Under the pieces are notes generated by a model. The model did no database searches. It was not told the origin of the DNA and was given only the letters and a program-made list of their open reading frames with translations. Of a stretch of 64,000 nucleotides of DNA, positions 8,650-15,448 are shown in pieces (position 1 is the stretch's first letter; each line of letters opens with the position of its first letter). A program made the position numbers and the translations under genes. Source of the stretch: Latilactobacillus sakei subsp. sakei DSM 20017 = JCM 1157 (GTDB lineage Bacteria; Bacillota; Bacilli; Lactobacillales; Lactobacillaceae); NCBI RefSeq assembly GCF_002370355.1, contig NZ_AP017929.1, positions 1,612,001 to 1,676,000 of the forward strand. The letters are read 5' to 3'.

Positions 8650-9630
8650 TTAATAACGAATAATTTGAATGCCGATGGTTAACCCACCGCCAAAACCACA
8701 GAGCACGCATACATCGCCGCGCTTAACGTGGTTTGTTTCGACTTGTTCCGCTAATAATAGTGGAATACTGGCAGCCGAAGTATTACCGTAGTGCTGTAAA
8801 TTCATTGGAAACTTGGTTAGCGGTTGATCCAACATGCTAGCCATTTTTGTAATCAAGCGTGAATTCGCTTGGTGGACTAAGAAGTGATCGATTTGATCAA
8901 GTGTCAAACCGGCTTCTAAGACCGCTGCTTCAATTGCTTTGGGTACGCGCCGAGTTGAAAATTGGTAGATTGCTTTACCGGTCATTTTGAAAAAATCAAT
9001 CCCGACTTGCGTTTGACCAACCTGGCCAAAATTAGGCCGTTTAACCGGTGCGTAACCTGAAACTAATTGGTCACTTTCCGTCCCAATCGTGATCAGCTTT
9101 TCACTGACCCAACTCTCTTGGTCAGCGGTAGTGCCTTGTAACAAGACACCCGCAGCGCCATCACCGAATAAAACGGCGGTACTACGGTCTGACCAATCAA
9201 GCATTTTGGAAATAACTTCGCCACCGATGACCAAAACGTAATCATCTGGCGTCTGTACGTATCCTCGCGCAGCAGATAGTGCATAGGTAAAGCCGGAACA
9301 AGCGGCGCTAATATCAAACGCAAACGCTTGGTCAGCCCCTAATCGCCCCTGCACAATAGCTGCTGTTGAAGGTGTGTAATAATCCGGCGTCATCGTCGCA
9401 ACGATAATCGCGTTAATTTGTGAAACTGCGATACCGCTCTTGTCCAATAACGTTTGTGCTACGCGTAAGCATAAATCAGACGTATTTTCCGTTTCCGAAA
9501 TCCGTCTTTCTAAAATACCTGTTCGACTTTCAATCCATTCATTAGAAGTTTCCATAATGGCCGTTAAATCGTCGTTAGTCACAATGTTGGCGGGTAAAGC
9601 ACTTGCCGTTTCAATTATTTTAAAGGCCAT
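8650..9630 (-). CDS. fabH: 3-oxoacyl-[ACP] synthase III
   Basis: Initiates fatty-acid synthesis by condensing an acyl-CoA with malonyl-ACP. The 326 aa match the family. The triad is visible as DISAACSGFTYAL (Cys near residue 111), LVHQANSRLI (His) and YGNTSAASIP (Asn). Its start lies 10 bases after the fabZ1 stop, with AGAGG upstream. In many lactic acid bacteria a MarR-family regulator gene, fabT, lies just before fabH; none is present here. Confidence 0.96.
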   Translation of the reverse strand: MAFKIIETASALPANIVTNDDLTAIMETSNEWIESRTGILERRISETENTSDLCLRVAQTLLDKSGIAVSQINAIIVATMTPDYYTPSTAAIVQGRLGADQAFAFDISAACSGFTYALSAARGYVQTPDDYVLVIGGEVISKMLDWSDRSTAVLFGDGAAGVLLQGTTADQESWVSEKLITIGTESDQLVSGYAPVKRPNFGQVGQTQVGIDFFKMTGKAIYQFSTRRVPKAIEAAVLEAGLTLDQIDHFLVHQANSRLITKMASMLDQPLTKFPMNLQHYGNTSAASIPLLLAEQVETNHVKRGDVCVLCGFGGGLTIGIQIIRY

Positions 9631-9640
9631 TTGTTAACCT

Positions 9641-10096
9641 CTACTTTTTTCCGAGGAGATCATCACGCGGGGCCACAACAAAGGTTAGCTCCGCTTCACA
9701 AACCATTTGACCATTAACAGTCGCATTGGTTTGGACAACTCCCATATTTTCTTTTTTCTTAGTTAATTTAACTGTGAAGACGATTTGATCACCGGGCCGA
9801 ACCGTTTGATGGAACAAAACGTTTTTAGCAGCGCCTAGGTAAGCTGTCTTCCCAAAGAATTCTGGTGATTTTAGAATTAATATTGAAGCTGTCTGTGCCA
9901 AAGCTTCAATCATTAATGTATTTGGCATCTGTGGTGAATCGGGACGATAGCCAAGCATGAATTGCTCATTAATCGTGACGTTCTTGATTGCGACCACTTC
10001 TTCACCAGGTACTAACGACTCAACAGTATCAATATAAATAATTGGGTACCGATTTGGAATTAGCGCCATAATCTCAGTTGTATTTAAGAGTGTCAT
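9641..10096 (-). CDS. FabZ-like hot-dog protein lacking the catalytic histidine
   Basis: First gene of the fab operon, 151 aa. The start is taken at ATG 10096-10094, which has GGGGAGG seven bases upstream; longer upstream codons have no ribosome-binding site. It aligns with FabZ over its length (RYPIIYID, MPNTLMIEALAQTA, VRPGDQI) but reads GYRPDSP where active FabZ reads GHFPxxP, so the catalytic His is Tyr; the second motif residue (Glu in MIEALAQ) is kept. The HRYP motif is also changed to NRYP. Either a non-standard dehydratase/isomerase or a non-catalytic partner or ligand-binding protein. Confidence 0.85.
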   Translation of the reverse strand: MTLLNTTEIMALIPNRYPIIYIDTVESLVPGEEVVAIKNVTINEQFMLGYRPDSPQMPNTLMIEALAQTASILILKSPEFFGKTAYLGAAKNVLFHQTVRPGDQIVFTVKLTKKKENMGVVQTNATVNGQMVCEAELTFVVAPRDDLLGKK

Positions 10097-10121
10097 AATG
10101 CCTCCCCATTGATTATTTAAA

Positions 10122-10144
10122 AATGTAATACGGCGTATCACATT
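10122..10144. promoter_or_regulatory. Palindromic operator candidate in the fab leader
   Basis: Ten-base arms around a 3-base centre, one mismatch (AATGTAATAC - ggc - GTATCACATT). It lies just downstream of the predicted start site and 26 bases before the fabZ1 ATG, a position suited to repression of the whole operon. It does not resemble the FapR or FabT consensus I know. Confidence 0.5.
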
Positions 10145-10155
10145 TCCATTCATGA

Positions 10156-10184
10156 ACAATACCATATGTTTTTTTTGAAGTCAA
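10156..10184 (-). promoter_or_regulatory. Promoter of the fab/acc operon
   Basis: On the minus strand, -35 TTGACT (10184-10179), a 17-base spacer and -10 TATTGT (10161-10156). A perfect inverted repeat AAGTC-N5-GACTT (10178-10192) overlaps the -35, inside a larger imperfect palindrome spanning about 10164-10204. Confidence 0.65.
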
Positions 10185-10301
10185 TTCGACTTTAAAACAT
10201 ATTTTACGTTGAAATATCGCATAAGGTGGCGGAAAAGCCGATTTAACGCGATTTGTTTATGTCGTATACAATAAAATTTTTAAATGAATAAAATACGAAA
10301 A

Positions 10302-10344
10302 AATCCCCCAATCATTCGGTAGCAGCCAAAATGATTGGAGGATT
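10302..10344 (-). terminator. Rho-independent terminator after the GNAT gene
   Basis: Fifteen-base stem (AATCCTCCAATCATT with AATGATTGGGGGATT, one G-U) followed by a T-run on the minus strand. It separates the merR/GNAT unit from the fab promoter. Confidence 0.85.
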
Positions 10345-10363
10345 GTTTTTTATATTCTTGCGC

Positions 10364-10918
10364 TTAATTATTCAACGCTAGCCACTGTTTCTTGGTCATC
10401 TTCGTGAAGTGTTCTTGACGTGTATCATCTAATAATGGGTTATACATTTCATCAATCGTCAATTCTGGTTGGAAACCTAATTTTTCTTGGGCGCGCTTTG
10501 ATTGTTGGTTACCGTCATAATAACCACACCAAATATTATCAAGTTTAAGCGTTTCAAAACCATATGCCAAAATCGCTTTTGATGCTTCAGGGATTAAACC
10601 TTGGCCCCAATATGGGACACCAATCCAATAACCAATTTCGGCATCATTCTCACCCATAAAGGGTTGTCCACCACCATTTTTAACTAATTCTAAACCAACA
10701 CTACCGATTGCGTGTTGTGGTGTGGTTTTCAAATTAACTGAATAGATTCCTTCTGCCATTAAATAGTTTTGAATGAGTTCGCGACTATTAGCGACGCTAG
10801 TGTGCACTGGCCAACCGGCGATGGGGCCAATCGCTGGATCCTTTGCATATTCATAGATTGCTTGATCATCCGTCAATTCAAATGGTCTGAGGATTAAGCG
10901 TTGTGTTTCAAGTTGCAT
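10364..10918 (-). CDS. GNAT acetyltransferase, RimJ/RimL-like
   Basis: A 184-aa acetyl-CoA-dependent N-acetyltransferase. It begins with LETQRLILRPFELTD, typical of the RimJ/RimL subgroup, and has the acetyl-CoA loop region GYWIGVPYWGQGLIPEA. The substrate cannot be told; members acetylate ribosomal proteins, antibiotics or small molecules. The start follows the stop of the MerR-type regulator by one base, so the pair is one transcript and the regulator probably controls it. Confidence 0.85.
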   Translation of the reverse strand: MQLETQRLILRPFELTDDQAIYEYAKDPAIGPIAGWPVHTSVANSRELIQNYLMAEGIYSVNLKTTPQHAIGSVGLELVKNGGGQPFMGENDAEIGYWIGVPYWGQGLIPEASKAILAYGFETLKLDNIWCGYYDGNQQSKRAQEKLGFQPELTIDEMYNPLLDDTRQEHFTKMTKKQWLALNN

Positions 10919-10919
10919 A

Positions 10920-11636
10920 TTATTGTACCTGCCTTTTTCCTAGTATTTTAACCGCTAAGTGTTTGCCTGGGCTCAAAAAAGTGCCCCGCGTTTCAATGCC
11001 AATTAACGGTAAGTTTTGGTGAGTCGTGATGGCTGACAAGGCGCTATCAAATTCCGTGCCGCTCGCGGCTTCAATTGTCGTGAAGTCATAACAACCGGCG
11101 GCAATGTGGTAGTCGCTTGGCGTGGGCGTTGCGATACAAATCGCATAATCCGTTTCGCCAATCACATAATACAGCTGGCGGACCATCAAATCAGGCTGCC
11201 AATCAATTGCTTCAACTACCGATAAGTCAAAATCTTGCGCAAATGGTAGCCGTTTTAAAACGCGCAAGTGAATTGTTTGATTGACTCGATAGGTTGTTTC
11301 ATGAGTCGCTTGTTGTAATTGCTCATCAACGGTTCGCTCTAACGCTTGTAACCGTGCAATTTCTTGTTGCAGCGCTTGTTTTTTATTCAGAAGCATCGTT
11401 TGTTCTGGATAATCCGTTGTTAAAATCAACTTTATTTCAGCTACTGATAAATCTAATGCCCGCAAAAATAGAATAAACGATAATTGATAGGCCTCGGCCA
11501 TACCATATTGCCGATAGCCATTCTCAGCGATTTTCGCTGGCAATAACAACCCCTTATCCTCATAATGCCGAATAGTGTACTGCGTTGTCTTAAATAATTT
11601 GGCAAATGCCGAAATCGTCAATAACTTTTCAGCCAT
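10920..11636 (-). CDS. MerR-family transcriptional regulator with C-terminal effector domain
   Basis: 238 aa. The N-terminal winged helix (about residues 5-75) has TISAFAKLFKTTQYTIRHYEDKGLL, the MerR DNA-binding pattern. A coiled-coil segment (about 85-110) follows, then a C-terminal domain of about 120 residues resembling GyrI/effector-binding folds. GAGGTGAGAAG precedes the ATG. Its own promoter has the 19-base spacer characteristic of MerR activation, implying autoregulation. The ligand is unknown; the co-transcribed acetyltransferase suggests a drug or metabolite response. Confidence 0.88.
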   Translation of the reverse strand: MAEKLLTISAFAKLFKTTQYTIRHYEDKGLLLPAKIAENGYRQYGMAEAYQLSFILFLRALDLSVAEIKLILTTDYPEQTMLLNKKQALQQEIARLQALERTVDEQLQQATHETTYRVNQTIHLRVLKRLPFAQDFDLSVVEAIDWQPDLMVRQLYYVIGETDYAICIATPTPSDYHIAAGCYDFTTIEAASGTEFDSALSAITTHQNLPLIGIETRGTFLSPGKHLAVKILGKRQVQ

Positions 11637-11654
11637 CTTCTCACCTCACAAAAA

Positions 11655-11685
11655 AGTATAAACCCTAGGGTAACCCAAGGGTCAA
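11655..11685 (-). promoter_or_regulatory. MerR-type promoter with 19-bp spacer and operator palindrome
   Basis: On the minus strand: -35 TTGACC, a 19-base spacer and -10 TATACT. The spacer region holds a dyad (ACCCT...AGGGT), the usual site where MerR-family activators untwist an overlong promoter. It drives the merR/GNAT pair. Confidence 0.8.
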
Positions 11686-11689
11686 GAGA

Positions 11690-11803
11690 ATGTTATTCAC
11701 ACCGGCTTACTTTTGAGCATTTACGCTACTTGGCGAATTGGCATCAAAGACGCCGGTTTGACAAGTCTCGTAAAGCGCAGAAAGTTGGTGTGAATAACAC
11801 GTT
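11690..11803. repeat. Long-hairpin intergenic element, copy 2 (reverse orientation)
   Basis: Between the AlkC-like gene and the MerR promoter. Long perfect outer stem (TTATTCACACC pairs GGTGTGAATAA) with the family's internal loops (CTGCGC opposite TGCTCA; TCAAACC opposite AATTCGC when read on the minus strand). It is inverted relative to the other eight copies and starts only 5 bases beyond the -35 box of the merR promoter. Confidence 0.82.
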
Positions 11804-11814
11804 TTTGAAAAATG

Positions 11815-12927
11815 TCACTCCTCACGCCGGACCACTTCAAACGCAGTTTTAGCCACTTCTCGTCCGTTGACAATCAGTGCCACGTTATGTTGCCCTGGAT
11901 AGTGTTTCCGAGTCGTTAAATCTTTAAAATTAATTTGCCGTTCACCACGTAGCCCCTGGCGACCATCAATTTCTTTTTCCGCTAGCTTAAATAACTTACG
12001 CGACTGTTGACCATTGGCCTTCACATAATCTACTGCGTATTCAACCCGAACCAGTAGCTTGGCTTCCGGTCTAAAGCGAATCTGATAGTGAAACGCTAAT
12101 TTATCACCAATGGCTACAGTTGTCGCGGTTGTTTTGATAGTTGCTGCTAGCACTAACGGCTTTGCTGGACTATCGGCTGCATAACCAAATAAGGTTTGAA
12201 CCGCCAAGAAATCCTTTCGCAATAACGTCCGGCAACCATGACGAATCACCCAATCAACCGCTTCGGATTGTCCCTGCCACTTTTTAGCCGTTTCAATCAC
12301 CAATTGTGGGTGGTCCTTAACAATATCGTTTAAATTATTCGCGACGCTGCGTCGAACGTATAGTTCAGGATCATTTTTAAGTCGTTCTAGAATCGCTAAG
12401 ACCGGTGTCGGATCTTGTTTAAATACCGGTAAAGATTCTCCCCAAGGTAAACGTGGTCGACAGCCTTCACTTGCTAAACGCCGCACATGGGCATTAGCGC
12501 TTTGCGCCCATTGTGTCATTTGGCCCATTGCGCGTTTTGGATCCGTTAAAATAAAAGTCCGAATGGCGAACTCCGCTGAAGATTGTTGGGTAAAAATCTC
12601 AAGTGCGTGCATTGAAAGCGCCCAATCATCGGAACGTGTGCCATAAACAACAACGAAATCCGGGAAAAAAAGATAGGCAAAGCCCTGACAATCAGGTGCC
12701 AGTTGTTCTAAAAGTGCAATCGCTTCTGAATAGTCCTGTGGTAAGAATTGACCGAGTACGATTGCAATCTGACGTGTCCGTTGTTTCAACGTTAAATCGG
12801 CCCAATTATCAGCTAGAACGGCCCTCACAAATTGTTGCGCTTTAAAGGGCCGATAAACTTCTTGAACTTGCTGACTAAAGGTCGTCAGGAATGCTTCTGT
12901 ATAAATATCTTTTAACAATTCAGCCAT
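11815..12927 (-). CDS. AlkC-like DNA alkylation-repair glycosylase with C-terminal Ig-like extension
   Basis: Predicted alkylpurine DNA glycosylase built of HEAT-like repeats. The 370-aa start ATG at 12927 has GGAGG upstream; an ATG 12 codons earlier has none. The region around HVRRLASEGCRPRLPWG and the VRRSVANNLNDI repeat are hallmarks of AlkC in the AlkC/AlkD superfamily. The last roughly 100 residues (from about 265) are beta-rich and resemble the Ig-like tail found in some AlkC proteins. The lesion repaired is inferred from the family only. Confidence 0.8.
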   Translation of the reverse strand: MAELLKDIYTEAFLTTFSQQVQEVYRPFKAQQFVRAVLADNWADLTLKQRTRQIAIVLGQFLPQDYSEAIALLEQLAPDCQGFAYLFFPDFVVVYGTRSDDWALSMHALEIFTQQSSAEFAIRTFILTDPKRAMGQMTQWAQSANAHVRRLASEGCRPRLPWGESLPVFKQDPTPVLAILERLKNDPELYVRRSVANNLNDIVKDHPQLVIETAKKWQGQSEAVDWVIRHGCRTLLRKDFLAVQTLFGYAADSPAKPLVLAATIKTTATTVAIGDKLAFHYQIRFRPEAKLLVRVEYAVDYVKANGQQSRKLFKLAEKEIDGRQGLRGERQINFKDLTTRKHYPGQHNVALIVNGREVAKTAFEVVRREE

Positions 12928-12980
12928 TAGTAATGCCTCCGTTTTTTCACTTTCTTCTATCATACCGTTCTTAACGGCTA

Positions 12981-13013
12981 AAAAAAACGCCCATCAATGA
13001 TGTGCGTTTTTTT
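12981..13013 (-). terminator. Terminator after the LysE-type exporter
   Basis: Stem AAACGCaCATCA with TGATGgGCGTTT followed by T7 on the minus strand, directly after the exporter stop. Confidence 0.8.
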
Positions 13014-13018
13014 GCGAT

Positions 13019-13630
13019 CTAAATTAAAATACCTACCACTTTCACAATTAACATCAAACCATAACCGATAATGATTAATGCGCTAAGGATGTTAACCCAC
13101 ATTAGGAATTTAGGTGAGACCTTATCTCTAAAAATACTAAACAAAATGGCAATGCCGAAGAACCAACTAGCAGTCGCCGTCACAACGCCGATAATAAATG
13201 GTAATGATTGACTGGCAGTCATATCGCCCCGTAAGGCCCCCAGCATCAACGTGCCATCAATCAAGGCTTGCGGATTACCCCAAACGGCAATGAAGGCTGT
13301 TAAAATTACTTTTTTGAGCGGAATTGGCTGTAATTTACCAAATTCGACGGCCGCCCGCGCGCTCCGTAAAATTGTATAGCCAATCCACAAAATCAACAGC
13401 CCGCCGACACCCATAATCGTATACTTAATAATCTCATTTTGAATAATCAACGCACCAATGCCATAAAAGGCCACCACGGAAAAGAGCGCATCAAATAACC
13501 AAATAAACAAACTATTTAAAACCGCGCGCCGTGTCGTATTTGACAATGCATTATTAAATACGAAAATATTTTGCATCCCAATTGGTGCGACAAACGCAAA
13601 CCCAATTAGCATCCCTTTTAAAAAAATCAT
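13019..13630 (-). CDS. LysE/ArgO-family amino-acid exporter
   Basis: 203-aa membrane protein with about six hydrophobic segments. The N-terminus GMLIGFAFVAPIGMQNIFVFNNAL is the LysE/ArgO signature (conserved Pro-Ile-Gly-x-Gln). Families export lysine, arginine or other amino acids; specificity is not readable. A perfect AGGAGG precedes the ATG. Single-gene transcript ending in a terminator. Confidence 0.88.
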   Translation of the reverse strand: MIFLKGMLIGFAFVAPIGMQNIFVFNNALSNTTRRAVLNSLFIWLFDALFSVVAFYGIGALIIQNEIIKYTIMGVGGLLILWIGYTILRSARAAVEFGKLQPIPLKKVILTAFIAVWGNPQALIDGTLMLGALRGDMTASQSLPFIIGVVTATASWFFGIAILFSIFRDKVSPKFLMWVNILSALIIIGYGLMLIVKVVGILI

Positions 13631-13840
13631 CCAAATCCTCCTCTAAATCTCATATCCAGTTCTAGTTCACTAAAATGACCTATAAACCTCTACTCTATCT
13701 GAATTTAGCGGCGACGTCTAGTCCTTTAAATTAACTTATCATCATTATTCATTATCGGTGTTATCTTAATGGCCGTTATTATCTATACGATTAGTCAATT
13801 GTTGGCGATATAATTTACTACACTGCATTAACTATTTTTC

Positions 13841-13869
13841 TTGTAAAAACGCTTTCTTATCGATACAAT
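13841..13869 (+). promoter_or_regulatory. Promoter of the 79-aa gene, with cre-like spacer
   Basis: -35 TTGTAA (13841-13846), 17-base spacer, -10 TACAAT (13864-13869). The spacer contains AAAACGCTTTC, an imperfect match to the CcpA cre consensus, so catabolite control is possible. Confidence 0.6.
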
Positions 13870-13894
13870 AAATATTGAAAGGTGGTTTTAAATT

Positions 13895-14134
13895 ATGGTC
13901 AAATTAACGTTATTCGACAACACAAAGATCGTTCTCAAAGATGATGACGTCCTATGCGGAACAGCAGCGGATGCGCCGCGCACTAATAAACTTGCTATTA
14001 GGGACTTTCCCCATCAAGATATTGTCGCGTTCATAACGCATTTCATCAAAGAGACGCCTTTATTTATTGCGAAGCGCAATCCTGATATTATTTATTCGAG
14101 TGCGGATATTATTGAAATATCAATCCGTTCATAA
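13895..14134 (+). CDS. Small protein of unknown function
   Basis: 79 aa, not recognised. Predicted soluble and mixed alpha/beta, with no membrane segment or metal motif; the single cysteine is near residue 21. GAAAGGTGG precedes the ATG, there is a good promoter, and a strong terminator follows, so it is a real monocistronic gene. No neighbour suggests a role; the cre-like promoter spacer is the only regulatory clue. Confidence 0.7.
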   Translation: MVKLTLFDNTKIVLKDDDVLCGTAADAPRTNKLAIRDFPHQDIVAFITHFIKETPLFIAKRNPDIIYSSADIIEISIRS

Positions 14135-14150
14135 CCCAACTATTCAAAAA

Positions 14151-14196
14151 GAACCCTCAGTTCTGGCTAAACGCCAATACTGAGGGCTCTTTTTTT
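14151..14196. terminator. Bidirectional terminator
   Basis: Eleven-base stem (GAaCCCTCAGT with ACTGAGGGcTC) with a T-run on the plus strand. It lies between the plus-strand 79-aa gene and the convergent Eis-like gene and can serve both. Confidence 0.8.
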
Positions 14197-15406
14197 AGAA
14201 ATAATCTGAGAAATAAGGTTGTTCAACCGGAATAATATTCTCTAAGTTTTTAAGCGTTTGTTTTGTGGCCTGCAGGCGTTCAATTTTAGCTAAATATGAT
14301 GGGCGTCGGTAACTCATTAACATGGTCGTCAACGTTTGAATATCGCAAACAACCTTTTCGCCAACCGGCCGACTCGTAACATGGACTTTTCCTTGCTCGT
14401 CCCAATAAACACCAAATGTGCCGTTATTCCATTCAGCTAGTGGATCCGTTAATTCAATATGGAAGGCTTGCCCGTCCGTTTCAAACGGATAAGCTTGTAA
14501 GAATTCCTTAGCATCAACAATCCGCGCCATGAAATAAGGTTTAATAGTCTGCTCAATATCCCCATCATCCAATAGGAACGTAATTGGTTCATCTTGATAG
14601 AGATTGCCCTTAACGTGGTCGACCATTGAATAATGCGCACCGATAAAGTTCCACAAACCAATTCGTGCTTCTTGATTCAAATAAATCATTTCTTTAATAT
14701 GGAAGACTTCGTTAGCGATCCAATAAAGCACGTAGCCAGTTGGTTCTTCGTTTTCATCATAATAAACGCCGGCAATCCGTTCTTCTTCGTTTTCCCAACG
14801 CCAATATTCATCCCAATTTAACTCATTGCGAATCATAGCGCCATGATTGCGAAGCGCGAATTTATCATACATCATAATCACATCAGCATCGTCAATGTCC
14901 AAACGTTCAACATGCCCGTTAACGGGTTGTTGCTTGGGTAATTGACTATCGCGAATATCATAAGTCAGATGATCGGACATAATCTCCCAGCCCTTTTTAC
15001 GGTAAAAAGGAATGCTGTAAGGATAGAGATAGGAAATCCATTGTTTATTTTGCCGCATTTGGTCTAAGCCGACTTTTACTAAATCATGCATTAAACCGTG
15101 GCCGGCATATTCTGGATAGGTGCCCACACCGGTTAACCCAGCCATTTTAAAAATTTTTCCATGAATATTAACTTCACAAGGATAAATTGCGAGTTGGGAA
15201 ATTAATTCATCGCCATTAAACCAACCAATCACATCTGATTTTTCTAAGACCGGCCGTTTAGCACGTTCTAGTTCGCCTTCTTCATAACCACTATCAGAAA
15301 CTTCCTGATCGGTTACCTGGAAAACATATCGTAATAAGTCATTAAATTGTTCTAAATACTCGATTGTCACGGGTCTAATTTCTAAATTAGCTCGCTGGTC
15401 AGCCAT
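14195..15406 (-). CDS. Eis-like N-acetyltransferase
   Basis: 403 aa. The N-terminal GNAT domain has LTGVGTYPEYAGHGLMHDLV (acetyl-CoA loop). A second degenerate GNAT-like middle domain and a C-terminal SCP2-like domain (from about residue 290) follow, ending in a free carboxylate at SDYF, as in Eis proteins, where the terminal carboxylate takes part in catalysis. Family members acetylate amines, including aminoglycosides and protein lysines; the natural substrate here is unknown. GAGGCG precedes the ATG. Confidence 0.87.
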   Translation of the reverse strand: MADQRANLEIRPVTIEYLEQFNDLLRYVFQVTDQEVSDSGYEEGELERAKRPVLEKSDVIGWFNGDELISQLAIYPCEVNIHGKIFKMAGLTGVGTYPEYAGHGLMHDLVKVGLDQMRQNKQWISYLYPYSIPFYRKKGWEIMSDHLTYDIRDSQLPKQQPVNGHVERLDIDDADVIMMYDKFALRNHGAMIRNELNWDEYWRWENEEERIAGVYYDENEEPTGYVLYWIANEVFHIKEMIYLNQEARIGLWNFIGAHYSMVDHVKGNLYQDEPITFLLDDGDIEQTIKPYFMARIVDAKEFLQAYPFETDGQAFHIELTDPLAEWNNGTFGVYWDEQGKVHVTSRPVGEKVVCDIQTLTTMLMSYRRPSYLAKIERLQATKQTLKNLENIIPVEQPYFSDYF

Positions 15407-15448
15407 TGTTTCGCCTCATTTTTATTTAATCGTTTTTCTTATTATACA

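Noticed and set aside
10097-10165. Longer N-terminus for the first fab gene
   Set aside because: The extra codons include the operator palindrome and the -10 region and lack a ribosome-binding site; ATG 10096 has GGGGAGG.
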